Source: Ciona savignyi
Taxonomy: Eukaryota > Chordata > Ascidiacea > Phlebobranchia > Cionidae
Reading direction: 5' to 3'
Assembly: GCA_000149265.1 (NCBI GenBank)
Contig: CH003059.1
Span: forward strand, 62,001 to 126,000
DNA length: 64,000 nucleotides
Part shown: piece after piece, positions 1-11,780 of the stretch
Numbering within the stretch: the stretch's first letter is position 1
How the letters are laid out: every line of letters begins with the position of its first letter
Notes under the pieces: model-generated
Seen by the model: the letters and a program-made list of their open reading frames with translations, nothing else
Told to the model about the DNA's origin: nothing
Databases searched by the model: none
Made by a program: the position numbers and the translations under genes

Positions 1-2196
1 CTGCGTTCATAATGGTGGTTGGGTCGTACAATCCTGGTCCCGACATTATCGGCCGCTTGCTGTACCTGGGGGGGATTGATCACCTTTCATTATCAAATTT
101 CCTATCTGATTAAAACTTTTATAATGGATGGGTTAGGTTCAATTTCAATATTAAGAAACATAAGACGTGAAACACAAGTACAAATATTTTTGGGTGCAAA
201 ATTAAAAAATTTTTAACATAATTACTTCAATATACAAGTGAAAATGAGATGGATGGTTTATAGCAACACCATATTCATACCTGTATATATTGTAAGCAAT
301 CAATGGAATGTTCAGCAGGACAGTGAGCCATTCAAATGACCATAGAAACATTATATTGTAGAAGATGTGAATTGCATATTCGGGTAGGACCAGCTAAAAA
401 AAATAATTGTTAAAAGAATGAAAATAACTGCTTATTACAATATCTTTAATTATACAGTACACTACAATATCTCTAATAATGCACTTTGGGCTCAAGGTAT
501 ATTGGTGGTCGCTAGTGTTACTAGGTCTCATGTGAGATAAACATGATTCAAATTTGTTGGTTGCTTTTCATTGACATGTTATCGTAGACAATTTATATCC
601 GATACAAACTTTATAATACAGGGGACGCCACTTATAATGACCAATTTGGTACAGAATTTCTTTATTTAAAATTTTTGTTTAATATGGTCAAATGTCGGAT
701 AATATGACCAACACGTTTTTCATCTCTCTTATTACAGTATTTTTTTCCGCCACACACTTATAACTTCGCCTTTTTAACATCATGTTTTCTGTACGCATTC
801 ATGTCGTGTGTGCGCTCTGTGCCAGGTCTTAATGACCAAACAGTCACATCGCTAGGACGTAGATTTACTAGCACAGTCGTACTGTTACAGAACTGTACTT
901 TGTTTACTGGATAGGGTAGGATAGGATATTCATGTTTATCCCCGTGAATGGGAAAACCAAAGGGGTTAACACACGAGCAATCGCCAGATCACCTCGCGTC
1001 CATCGTCGGGTTACCGGAGCTATTGTAGTGTGTTGTGTATGATAGACACGTTCCTTCAACTTGGTAGAACCCATTAATCCGCTGGGTTCATGCAATGTCC
1101 GTAAAGTGCCTTGCCCAAGGACACAATCGACTAGCTAGCGACCAGTTTCGCACCTGCGTCCTTTCGATTGAAAGGCGACGCACTTAACCACTAGACTAAC
1201 CAGTCGCACAAACTGCCAACGTCACACTGTAACTTCGGTTAAACAATTAATTTGACGATATTTTGACTTCATGTGGATTACGGCAGCGATTCAGGCGTGG
1301 TTATGGCGACTTTTTATGACGATTTGTATATCATGAACAATATGTTCTGGTCCCAAGGTGGTCATAAGAAGCGGCGCCTATTGTATCTCTAAATATTTGA
1401 TGGCTTAGAAAAGGTCCATCTACTGTAACAAACATACAGGATTCAAACTATTGCATTGGTCGATAGGATTCTTGTAATCTGTCTTCAGCTCATCAAACGC
1501 TATTATCTGCAAAGATAGTTCATTGTGACGATGAATAAGTACAGTAAGAACTTAAATTTATGACCCATTTGTTAAAAGTATCCAAAAGCAGTGGCACTGT
1601 ACAATCAAATATATGGTATAAAAGAAAGAAATTGCGCACCACATACCAAGCATTGCTACATTTTACTCCTGCAGTGATTTTTACGGGAGATTACTGTAGC
1701 ACATAAGTATTATCAAAATATGCATGGGTATAAAAAGATGAGCTAAACACAAAATGGAAGGTAGTAAGAATTCTGAATTTGATGTATTGCCACCATTATC
1801 CAATATTTTTCACAGATCAAACATCAAATAAATTTAAAAACTTTTAATGAAAGCATAACTTAATATTAAATAGATTCGCAAATGCAGTTCAAAACCAGCT
1901 TCCAGCTATAGTCAGTGGTTGTAATTACTTTTGACAAGCTGTTTATATTTCGAATACATTGCTTGAGTCACAGTGGATTATTGGGTTGTAGAAAATGCAA
2001 AATTACTTTTAATATCTCCTGTAACTCTACCATGATAGCAAGGTATTGAGATTTTATAACCTCAGAAAGTGAAACACAATTATAGCATATTGTACAAAGA
2101 TATAAATGGGCTAACCTGCCAAATCGCAAAGAATATGAGAAAGGCCGTCAACACCAGCGCCAAGATATAACAGAATGCAGCAAAGGTAAATGCCAT
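1..2196 (-). CDS. CNIH1: Cornichon family cargo receptor, CNIH1 type (3' end cut by window edge)
   Basis: Cornichon proteins are small ER membrane proteins that select cargo for COPII vesicles. Four exons are visible on the minus strand: 2116-2196, 1438-1506, 281-393 and 1-65 (partial). All have GT-AG borders and compatible phases (0, 0, 2). The first exon encodes MAFTFAAFCYILALVL and the first membrane segment; the second has FDELKTDYKNPIDQCN; the third has LVLPEYAIH followed by a second membrane segment; the fourth has RPIMSGPGLYDPTTIMNA and stops at the edge. The spacing between DQCN and LVLPEY is short, as in CNIH1 and unlike the longer loop of CNIH2/3, which bind AMPA receptors, so a general cargo role is more likely. 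About 97 residues are seen of an expected 140-145. A TTTTAG acceptor 10 bp before the ATG suggests a 5'UTR intron or a trans-splice site. Confidence 0.95.
909..1207 (-). repeat. SINE-1 copy, near full length, in CNIH intron 2
   Basis: This copy serves as a reference for the family. Read on the minus strand it has a tRNA-like head with a TAGTCTAGTGGTTAAG A box and a B-box-like segment, then CTAGCTAGTCG, a CCTTGGGCAAGGCACTT segment, a central GGTAACCCGACG block, and a 3' end of GGGGATAAACATGAATATCC followed by TATCC-type pentamers. Length is about 298 bp. Confidence 0.85.
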
Positions 2197-2888
2197 GGTC
2201 AATTATCTAAAACTGTCCTTTGCATATATAGATACACGCAATACGTTCTGAAATCAGAGAATGGAATTTGTAGTACAGAGTCCGACAGACATCAGTGTTC
2301 CCGCAATGCTATTTTTGAAAGGATATTTTACTTAATTTACAAATTTTGTGCAGCACAAAATTTGTATATATAATTCGAATTAAATTATAATTTAAATTAT
2401 AAACAAAATATTACTTAGTAAGCTATGGGCAGCACTGTTTAAGCTACCTGTTTTAAAATCACGTGCTATAAATTTATCCCCGAACCTTTTAATCTAATGG
2501 CAATTAAAACAATACATGTCGTGATTTATGTGGGAATCTCACACGAGTTTATAATTGTGTCACTGTGTATTTTTATGATTAATTCGTTATGCCATGTGTC
2601 CAGATTTTGTGCATGGAAGTCACAATTAATTTCCTGTTTTCGACAGTCAGTCGATGAATTGTTTCCCACGAGGCCTGTTTAAAGCCGTCCAAGCTTCGTG
2701 TACAAACATGTGTCTCCTGTTTTGAGTCTTATATAAACTGTGTATAATTCCATAATATCAGAGAGCATTTGGTTGGTCCTTGCTTTGACTAGCCGCTCTT
2801 TCAATCTTACCCTCTACCTACCTAAGCTATGCCCTGTGTGCAGCGCTCTTCCTGGCTGCACCTTGCGTGATAGCCTAATAAAATACTT

Positions 2889-2998
2889 CACCTATGTTCA
2901 CCCCTTGTCTTACCCTGGTAAAACCCGTCTAAAGCAGAGTGTTGAAACACCTATGTTCACCCCTTGTCTTACCCTGGTAAAACCCGTCTAAAGTGGAG
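2889..2998. repeat. Two-copy tandem duplication, period 59 bp
   Basis: A segment of about 45 bp starting CACCTATGTTCACCCC occurs at 2889 and again at 2948, nearly identical, separated by a short diverged linker. It looks like a local duplication with no coding role. Confidence 0.85.
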
Positions 2999-3334
2999 CG
3001 CTGTCACATTTATGACGGGTGTGGTACATTCACGTTTATCACCCCCCACGCGAAGTAAACACGCAACGGGGCTTTCTGGGGGTTTTAAAGCGCTGGGAGA
3101 GACTGAAAGCGCTTAAAAACCGTTTAACATCATAATATCCCTATCCCTAACAAGATTACCGAATGCATAGTGCCAAATAAATTGGTGTGAAGATATACAT
3201 GGGTCGAAATGCTGAATTGCATTTCGTGCAGACTCACGGATATTGCATGCACCCATGGGTTAATAAGCCAAACCAGTATCAGTGGCTACAATGCATTTAA
3301 CACACGATATCAGCTCGTTAGAGCCAAAGTATTG

Positions 3335-3622
3335 AATAGGATATTTATGTTTATTGTTTATCTCCGTAAATAGAAAAGCCAAGGTAGTAAACACACAGGC
3401 AATCGTCAGATCACCTCGCGTCCATCGTCGGGTTACCGGAGCTATTGCAGTGTGTTGTGTATGATTCACATGTTCCTTCAATTTGGTAGAACCCATTAAT
3501 CCGCTGGGTTCAGGCAATGTCCATAAAGTGACTTGACCAAGGACACAACCGACTAGCTAGCCACCAGTTTCGTACTTGCAACCTTTCCATTAAATGTCGC
3601 ACATTAGACCACCCGACTAACT
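3335..3622 (-). repeat. SINE-1 copy, near full length
   Basis: Same family as 909-1207, in the CNIH-SLCO intergenic region, with several substitutions and a small duplication (TGTTTATTGTTTATC) in the tail region. Confidence 0.85.
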
Positions 3623-4175
3623 GCTTGTGAGATATGTATTTGTAATGGTTGCCGTGAGATATTTTACGGTCAATTGCGCGTTCCGATCCGTTCGATATAA
3701 AACTTCTTAGGTGGTAAACCCGACCGGTTGGCCCACTATATGATCACACATAAACATCCAATACAGACCGATCAACGTATTGAAACACTGGGTTTATTGT
3801 ATCGCTTTTATTTCACCTGAAATTGCATAAAAACCTATGGCCGTTATTGCACACCACAGTTTTGTACAATTAATTTAAGTGCACATAAAGAAATCAATAG
3901 GCAAGAATTATGGTAACACTTACAAAAGATAAAATAACGATTAAAATCAAATGCTTTTTCTTCATTAAATACAAACCTGAAATACTGGCATAAAGTAAAC
4001 ACGCTATATAATGATTTATACACTAGCTTAGTACGCAGCATTGGTTAAATAATACCTGGATACAAGATTAAGTAAAGGATTAAGGAGGCAGGTTGTATCG
4101 GTTGAGGCAAGTGGCAAGATTACAAATCAAATGGCTGAATTGATACAAACTACATCGGATACATCATGTGCGGTA

Positions 4176-4393
4176 CCTCTAAATACTACAGGACCGCTTG
4201 GATCGCTTGAATCGCATGGATCGCATGGATAGCTTGTAGCGCTTACTATACTTCGAAATTACAAAAGCAATGATAATAATGTTAGGGTTGGGGTTAAAGT
4301 TAGTTCTGGGGTTGAGATTAGTGTTTGGGACAGGGTTAGAATTACTTTCCATAGCAATCTAAGCGCTTCAAGCGATCCTGCAGTATTTAGAGG
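4176..4393. mobile_element. MITE with 25-bp terminal inverted repeats and telomere-like core (copy 1)
   Basis: Left end CCTCTAAATACTACAGGACC and the reverse complement of the right end, CCTCTAAATACTGCAGGATC, form terminal inverted repeats continuing into CGCTTG. The core contains GTTAGGGTTGGGGTTAAAG. A close relative lies at 55739-55929 and a distant one at 56336-56425. No clear target-site duplication was found, so the superfamily is unassigned. It lies about 45 bp beyond the transporter stop codon, probably in its 3'UTR or flank. Confidence 0.8.
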
Positions 4394-4438
4394 AACCCCA
4401 GCAGGGATACGTGCAAAATGCGTGGGAGACATTGAACC

Positions 4439-7400
4439 TTAATTCTCAGAGTCGTATTCTTCCTGCAGACTCGAATATGTAAATTGGTCGAATTGGGAAT
4501 CCCCCCTATGACGTAGTAGTTCATCGACGCCTGCCATGTCGTGTATGGAGGTCGGAAGGTTCGAGATGTTTGGATGCTGGATGTGGTCAAGTGGGGAGGG
4601 GGTGGGGGGTTTGTACACCCACCATGATGATATGAATAAGGACGTCACTAGAAACTGGAAGGGGGGGGTGTTAAAAGGGATATTATGATGCTTATTAATA
4701 TCAACCCAATAATCCACTCAGTTCAGGCAATGAAGTTTTGCCTTGCCCACAACCGACTAGCTAGCGACGAGTATCTTATACACAACACACTGCAATAGCT
4801 CTGGTAACCCGACGATGGGCGCGAGGTGATCTGACGATTGCCCGTGTGTTAACCCCCTTGGTTTTCCCAGTAAAGGGGATAAACATGAATATCCTATTCT
4901 TTCTAACCAATGACCTTGTGGCTGAAAAGTGAAGAACCCACCAACTTATTCATTAAAGCTGGACTAACAACCCATTAAATCCAAAGCATTAAAACAACCA
5001 CGATCCATGCACAGCTCAATCAATTCACCTTCAACACCACGATCAGCACGGCCATGTTGGCCGACAACGACGCATTCTTGTAGAGTTGGCAGAATCCATG
5101 CTTCCCACACTCTGTGCTCCACACCACACATGCAAGGTCGAGCACACGACCGAACAATATGGGGCCGGGGATGCTGCCTAGTATTCGCAGGATCACAAAC
5201 TGTGGTAGTGGGGGGTGGGGTTGTGTGATGTGTGGTTTAAATGTCACAGTTTACATGGTTAGTCTGGCGGTTTAGTGCGACACCTTTCAATCGAAAGGTT
5301 GTAGGTTCGATTCTGGTCGCTAGCTAGTCGGTTGTGTCCTTGGACAAGGCACTTTACGGACATTGCCTAAACCCAGCGGATTAATGGGTTCTACCAAATT
5401 GAAGGAACGCGTCTATCATACACAACACACTGCAATAGCTCCGGTAACCCGACGGTGGGCACGTTGTGATCTGACGATTGCCCGTGTGTTAATCCCCTTG
5501 GTTTTCCCATTCACAGGGATAAACATGAATATAGGATAGGAAAGAAGAATAGGATATTCATGTTTATCCCCGTAAAATGGGAATATCCTACCATAAACCA
5601 GGAACATTAGAACACAGAGTCGTTTGGAGTGAAGAAAGTCATAGAGTAAAATGATCGCCCCAATAACATACTTTGACTCCAATAGCAAAGGACCGTTGTG
5701 TGAAAGGCACCACCCTCATAATGACTTGTATCGCTGGTGTTCCTGCACTGAATGTTCCCAGTATTGATATGAAGAACATTGCGAAGAATAGGTTCTGTGT
5801 GGCACAGGACTTCGTTCCACAGACCCCCATATTTGCAACTTGGTGGGAACTTGTGTTGAGTGGTATACATGTGCAACCTGAATACGTCTGTTCATGGGAA
5901 GCTCATTAAGTCTGTGTTTAACTTATTGAAACTTTAACAATATGCAAATACTTAATCTATCGAAACTATTTAGTGATTTGACGTTTATATTCTTCTACTG
6001 CAGTATGGAGCTTGCAGCAGTAAAGAGCTGAAAAGTTGTACGATCAAAAAGCACATTAAGTCTGTTTAACTGATTGGAACTAAATGCAATAGTTGAAACT
6101 ATCGAGTGATTTAACGTTTATTTTCTTCTAAGGCATTTAATATAGATCTTGCAGTAGTCAATGTGGAAAATTGTGGGATCAAAACCGTCGTGTTTTTAGC
6201 ATGGGCAAGGCACTAAACCATCATTACTTGATGTCTCTATCATGAATATCCCTGGATTCTGACGGATTTCCAAAGATCCCAGCATGTTCTGACACACATG
6301 AGGTTTGAACCTGGGACCATGGAGTTCGCAACAGATGTATTGAACCATCGAACCACATCACCTTGTTCTCGAACACATTGGTGCATCCAGCCACACATGG
6401 GGAATAATACGTCACTCCATCTGCCCCACACACTGGGTCGTACAGGTCAACGTTGCACTGGCACTGGGTGTTGCAGGTGGCTTTGTGATCGATAGATGGT
6501 ATTATGATGTCACCAGAGTAGGGTATGGTGGCTCCTGCAAACTCTGCAGAGAAATTGGTTGGTTGGGTTTGTGGTGGTGGGTGGTGTTCGTTATACGTGT
6601 CACATTGTGGAGAATATTCAAGTTTATCCCCGTGAATGGGAAATCCAAGGGAATTAACACACGGGCAATCGTCAGATCACCTCGCGCCCATCGTCGGGTT
6701 ACCGTAGCTATTGCAGTGTGTTGTATATGATAGACACGTTTCTTCAATTTAGTAGAACCCATTAATCCGCTGGGTTCAGGGCTTTAGGCAATGTCTGATA
6801 AGTGCCTTGCCCAAGGACACAACCGACTAGCTAGCGACAATTGTTGAATGGACAAAAACTAAATAGAATGCACAATAAAATTAGAAAACAAATACACTAT
6901 GCTTACATTCATGGGGATAAACATGAATATCCTATCCTAATCTCGCAACACCTCCCAATTGAAAGGTACATAGTGGAATGTTGGAAGGACATGCTTCCCC
7001 ATCATGATACTCACTGACATCAGGACAATGGTGGAAGTACATGAGGGAGGAGAGGGCGGCGATCAATGAACAAACCGAGCAGAATTTCAAGATTCCTGGG
7101 ACGTTCATCCGAGCCTTACTGACCACCACTCCACCCAGTAACTGCCCGGTGACCCCAGCTAGAATGGTCAGCACTCCTGTGGGTGTCGTGGAATCATTAT
7201 TGGGTGATACACCTCATGTTGTATCAATGTTAAGAATGGGTGGGTAACGGGGTTTAATCCATAAAATATTATTGTAACATGATTGTGACGTTGGGAAGCC
7301 TGTGGGGGTCTGATATGCACAGCCCAGGTGTGAAATTTCAGCTTAAAGACAAATAATTAATGTATAGTTAACTGTATTATAAGTGAACTAATTACATTTG

Positions 7401-10400
7401 GCTTTCAAGGAATAACAACAAGTTATCATCATAACTTATAATTAATAACTTAACCATGGTAAAACGAGTTTAAAACGATTCATCCAAAATGACCGACCAA
7501 AGTAAGTAGAAGCTTGAGTTGGCGTGAACGCGAACATGGATTCGAGGTATTTTGGTCCAAAAGTAGCGATTCCCATCACCAATGCTGAGTCCATGGTCCC
7601 AGCCAGCGTGACTAGTATGAAGGTTGGATTCCGCAGTAGAACCATGCCGCTCGTCCATACATCCGTCCATCTGTGATGGGGTGGTGGGTGAATTGGGAAT
7701 TCCCCGTGTTACATAGTTTTAGTATTTTTAAGTTTATTCATTTTTTGCCCAGTTATGAAAAATGGCAAACGAATCAAATCACGACACAGGAATAGGAAAA
7801 GACGGCAAAACAAATAGTCGCTAAAACAAGTCATTAAAAAAAAGAATATAATTTAATAAATATACGCGGCCACCAAACCTAGGCGAATGAACACATATGA
7901 CCCCCTTACGTGTTTCTGACCCCGGGGAATCCCCGTTGACCCCCGTGGACCTCGTTCTCCCGTCCCACCCTCACGTGGGAGGTCCCGGGTAGCTGCTTGG
8001 GGAGCATCAGGATGGGTACGGAGAGCACGACCACCACGACCCCTCCCCCCATGAACCCCAACCACCAGGCCCCAACCCACAACGAACTCGACTCACTGAT
8101 ATTCACGCTGGGGAAAATTAATTGACATGAAATTTATGCAAAACAAAGCAGAAAATTTTTATTTCAGAAAAGAAAATGATTTATTTTTCATGTTTCTAAT
8201 TCGAAAACAGCATTTTCAAACAGCATTTAGATTTAAATATGGAATTGTATAAAATAGGGTATTCACACGTTGTGAATAGGCAAATGCTAAGGACGTTACC
8301 ACATGGGCAATGGTGAATGACCGCTAAGTGTTTTGCCGAGGGAATTTAAAACATTCTCGCAAGGTTTCAACCCACAGCCTTCCGCCTACAGACAGTCAAC
8401 ATTCTGAACTATTCGACCGGAAATTAACAATATAATAAAATTTAAGAAAGGAATGGACTGAGTGACAACAATATAGAATGCTTACAATTTCATTGCAACA
8501 TATATGTGTGAATTACAATAGTTGTTAGTGACCATCTATCTTCATTATCTATTATTCGTGCGTGCAAACTTACCTTTCAGAGAGATTTGTATAAATTGTG
8601 AGAAACTGACCACCCAGTATAAACCCCATGGCTGGACCAAGTACTGCACTCGAGTAATAAATACCTGGATGGGATTACATGGTGATTATGAATGTTACTG
8701 GAGGGTGGGAATTTATATCGTCGAATAACTTACATTCGAAATGTATGTTAAAGGATGTATGTATGGTTATTGTTGGACAACATGCTAGAAAAATTTATAT
8801 CAAAGGTTTAAGCATATTTTCAGCGCAAATTTGTAAGGTAAATTTATAAAGGGGAATTTATAGGATAGGATATTGATTTTTCCCCGTGAGTGGGAAAACC
8901 AAGTGGGTTATCACACGGGCAATCGTCAGATCACCTCGTGCCCACCGTCGGGTTACCGGAGCTATTGCAGTGTGTTGTGTATGATTCACACGTTCCTTCA
9001 ATTTGGTAGAACCCACTAATCCGCTGGATTCAGGCAATGTCCGTTAAGTGCCTTGCCCAAGGACACATCTGACTAACTAGTGACCAGTTTCAAACCTGCA
9101 ACCTTCGGTACGAAGCTGTTCGCTAGCTAGTCAGATATCTACGGTTATCATTCGATTGGAGTAACTCATGATGGAAAATCTTCATTGAAGGATCCATGGT
9201 TTGGATCATAAAACTGGTGAAATCCATATTGAACCACCAAACATACAGCCCACCATGGTACAATGATGATTGGATTTGTTTGACATTCTCATCCAAGTAA
9301 GTAACACCAAGTGTGAACAACGTGGTTCCTCCAGCCCCATGTAGTAACTGCCCGACCACAAAGAATCCCCTGGGAACGACTCACACTTAAACATGAAGTA
9401 CAAATACCTTAGTGGAATATTACCTATAAGAATTTACCACACAAAAAAGAAAAAAAAGGCAATAATGACTCAAGCATGGGGAAAGTATGTGGCTGGATGG
9501 CCAGACCATGCACTAATAGCTGGACAGACTGAGAAAAAACAAACTATCCATTTGGCATAAATTGTGCAAACCACTTTAATTTATATAGACTGAAAATAGA
9601 AAGCATCTTACATGTATTTCTTTAAACTTGACTCTGAGCATTTTCCTTGTTCAATAGTTGAGTTACAAACATTATGTATTTCCTCCCCATATAAGTAAGT
9701 GGGCGCGAAGAAATGTGGTAGACTGAATACAATTGATCCGATGCCTATGACCAACACCCCCCAACCTATCCATAGTGGTTTGTGGCCTCTACCCCCAATG
9801 TATGTGATCAGAAGAACCAACAAACATGATGCAACATCATAGCTGCTGGCGATCAGACCAGTTTCAGTGCTGTGCAGGTGGAATCTACGAATAGAATATG
9901 GAGTTATGTAGAAATGTAGTATATTAGTACGATGTGGTAAATCTTTAAGTATTTTAGGACCTTAAATTTTGATCATTTGGTTTCATCATTCACACAATAA
10001 AGCAATTCGGCGTAAAGAATGAATATAAAACTTATGCACCAAGCTTCCACAACTGATATGTTTTTAAAACATGTATGATATGTGGGAATATATGTACAAC
10101 AAACCTAAATATCAGTAAGCTATGATGTTATGGTACTGTGTCGTCTAAACTGTGTTTTTTGCACATAATCAGAATAAAACTTTCCATATAGTATTATGGG
10201 AAATACATATAGTATTATGGAAAATCTTACCTTTTTTCTATAGTTGACACAATAACTCCGAACAAACCACTCACAATGAAGCTTTGCGCGATACTCGCCA
10301 GACATAGAAATAACAAAGCTCCTTTCGGCGTCGCAAATCGTTGTAAAAATGAAATTCTTAATCTGAAAAACATTTTAGGATTGGTGATGCTGTAATAAAC

Positions 10401-11204
10401 TTTAATTTGCAGGCATTCCACAGCAAGTGGCATTGTAATTTAGTTGGTGGGCGATAATATTTGTATAACCACAGAATATCATATACAATGCTTTACATAG
10501 TCTGAGCATCTTTTACAGTTAATAATTCCTTTTTTGTTTGGTTAAAACAAATCGTTTTTTGAGTAGTTAACCGACAACAATCCATTACCAAAAAAATGAA
10601 TATACTGTTACAATACCATGTGTTTATTTATGATAAGCTTTTCATTTAAACTGTTATTGATACAGTAGATATAACTGTTTGAAGTGACATGCTATGTTGA
10701 TACAAGGTCCAAGTTAATTGAATTTCACAGCGGTGGCTCCAGGATCATGATATATTTCAACGATGCAGGTTTAATAGAGACACTTTGTAATTTAATTATT
10801 TACAATTTTATTTATATTTTGTAAGATTTACTTTGTAAAATTTCCCGCTCATGTTAGCGATGAATATACTTTGTTCTGCTCGTGATATAAAGTGTTGTCC
10901 CACGGATTAGTGAAACCAAATTGCTTTACGAAGAATGCAAAATTCACAGTGCAGATCTTTTTAATTCAAACCTTCAGCTATACCAGCTAATATGAAATAC
11001 AATACTGGTATAACTCCATGTGTTGTTTCACCAACGGATAAAAACATGAATAACCTATCCTATTTAAATTACGATATGCAGTTTATCCCTGATTCCGTAT
11101 TACATTAGTTTCTCATAATAGTTTTACCTTCGCCGTTTATTTCCGCACAGTTCAAATCCACATGATTCGTCTTGGGAATGTTCGGTTTGGCCCGCTTCGT
11201 GCAT
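4439..11204 (-). CDS. Organic anion transporter, SLCO/OATP family (copy A)
   Basis: Twelve-pass sodium-independent carrier for organic anions at the plasma membrane. Twelve exons: 11128-11204, 10231-10362, 9612-9884, 9254-9369, 8574-8664, 7910-8107, 7498-7670, 7015-7176, 6362-6543, 5672-5887, 5029-5199, 4439-4654. All join in phase with GT-AG borders and give about 668 residues, normal for the family. Hallmarks: the OATP signature in TM6 ([11 protein letters not shown], about residue 235); a Kazal-like extracellular loop in exon 9 with [16 protein letters not shown]; the TM10 end [13 protein letters not shown]11 [12 protein letters not shown]. The start ATG at 11202-11204 is inferred because exon 1 (ending ...CGNKRR) matches the first exon of copy B in phase and in a CGFEL motif. 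A downstream in-frame ATG at 10433 would be an alternative. It faces copy B across the assembly gap. Substrate unknown. Confidence 0.93.
4719..4899 (+). repeat. SINE-1 copy, internally deleted
   Basis: Contains the GTTCAGGCAATG segment, then CTAGCTAGCGAC, then jumps to the ACACAACACACTGCAATAGC block and the intact 3' end. The order of parts is rearranged relative to full-length copies. It lies in the last intron of SLCO-A. Confidence 0.8.
5257..5541 (+). repeat. SINE-1 copy, near full length, plus a tail fragment
   Basis: Full tRNA-like head (TTAGTCTGGCGGTTTAGTGCG, with CCTTTCAATCGAAAGG and a GGTTCGATTC B box) through to the AAACATGAATAT tail, in the intron between SLCO-A exons 10 and 11. 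A minus-strand tail fragment follows at 5549-5591. Confidence 0.85.
6611..6838 (-). repeat. SINE-1 copy, head truncated
   Basis: Intact 3' half, and 5' part to CTAGCTAGCGAC; the tRNA-like head is missing. It sits in the intron before the Kazal exon of SLCO-A. A short tail-only fragment of plus orientation lies at 6911-6940. Confidence 0.8.
7705..7890 (-). repeat. GGCCGC dispersed repeat (copy 1)
   Basis: Shares TTTATTCATTTTTTGCC, AAATGGCAAACGAAT and TTTAATAAATATA followed by a GCGGC(C) motif with 46040-46215. It ends about 20 bp from the 5' splice site of SLCO-A exon 6. Further relatives lie at 17275-17545, 43920-44050, 51275-51425 and 58835-59060. No terminal repeats or coding capacity were seen; class unknown. 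Confidence 0.7.
8861..9107 (-). repeat. SINE-1 copy, head incomplete
   Basis: 3' end with TAGGATAGGATATTG, central GGGTTACCGGAGC block and the CCTTGCCCAAGGACAC segment are present; the tRNA-like head is eroded after about 9107. Lies in an intron of SLCO-A. Confidence 0.8.
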
Positions 11205-11350
11205 TTTAACGCTTAAAGCATTGAAACGAATATCAATACAAACGTAAATACAAAGAAAAATGACGAATTTAAAATCCCCGAAACTGATAATTCAACGTCA
11301 TTTCATAGAAATTAACCCCTGTTATGAAAGAAGCACTTTATTTGTACATG

Positions 11351-11461
11351 TACGGTCGTGTGGCCGAATGGTTAACGCGCGATACATATATACCGACTAC
11401 TATGCAAAAATGGTCCGAGTAATGGGCCCATCATGGGTTCGAAAATTAGTTCGTTAAAAAA
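11351..11461 (+). repeat. SINE-2 copy (short tRNA-derived SINE)
   Basis: Reference copy: an A-box-like TGGCCGAATGGTTAACGCG, an AT-rich insert ACATATATACCGAC, a GGTTCGAAA B box about 75 bp on, and an A-rich end. The long A-to-B box spacing argues against a functional tRNA. About 14 copies occur in the window. Confidence 0.8.
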
Positions 11462-11692
11462 GACTTTTGTTTTTACTCTCTTTAATATGACAGAAAAAGG
11501 TAATCAAAATCTCCCATTTACGCAACTCCTCAATACTTTGCCGTACATAAGTCACTTTAATGCAAAAATATAACAAAAGTAACTTTCAATTAAACTTGTA
11601 ATAGCGCAGTTGGGTGAGGTGTGTAGAAAAAGTTTAATGAGTTCAAATGATAATTTAGAGTATTTAAACAAAAGTTGTTTTTTACCGTTTTT

Positions 11693-11780
11693 TTACGTTT
11701 TTAAGTTTTGAACCTATGATGGGCTCGTCACCTGGACCGTGTTTTGTATAAGAGTCTGTATATGTATCGGGCGCGTACAT
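11693..11780 (-). repeat. SINE-2 copy
   Basis: Reverse-oriented copy with the B box as TTTTGAACCTATGATGGG and the insert TATGTATCGGGCGCG; the A box end is eroded. Confidence 0.7.

Larger units (their letters stand above)
2197..4175. other. Intergenic stretch between CNIH and the first SLCO gene
   Basis: No convincing coding exon is seen. It holds an AT-rich part (2330-2420), a tandem duplication of about 45 bp with 59-bp spacing (2889-2998), one SINE-1 copy (3335-3622) and unremarkable AT-rich DNA up to the MITE at 4176. TTTATT motifs near 3789 and 3805 could serve as minus-strand poly(A) signals for the transporter gene, but this is a guess. Confidence 0.6.

Noticed and set aside
11351-11461. 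Possible tRNA genes (GTGGCCGAATGGTTAACGCG with GGTTCGAAAC downstream), also at 19848, 23429, 41651 and elsewhere.
   Set aside because: The A-to-B box distance is too long, the acceptor stem does not pair, copies vary and end in A-runs: these are tRNA-derived SINEs.
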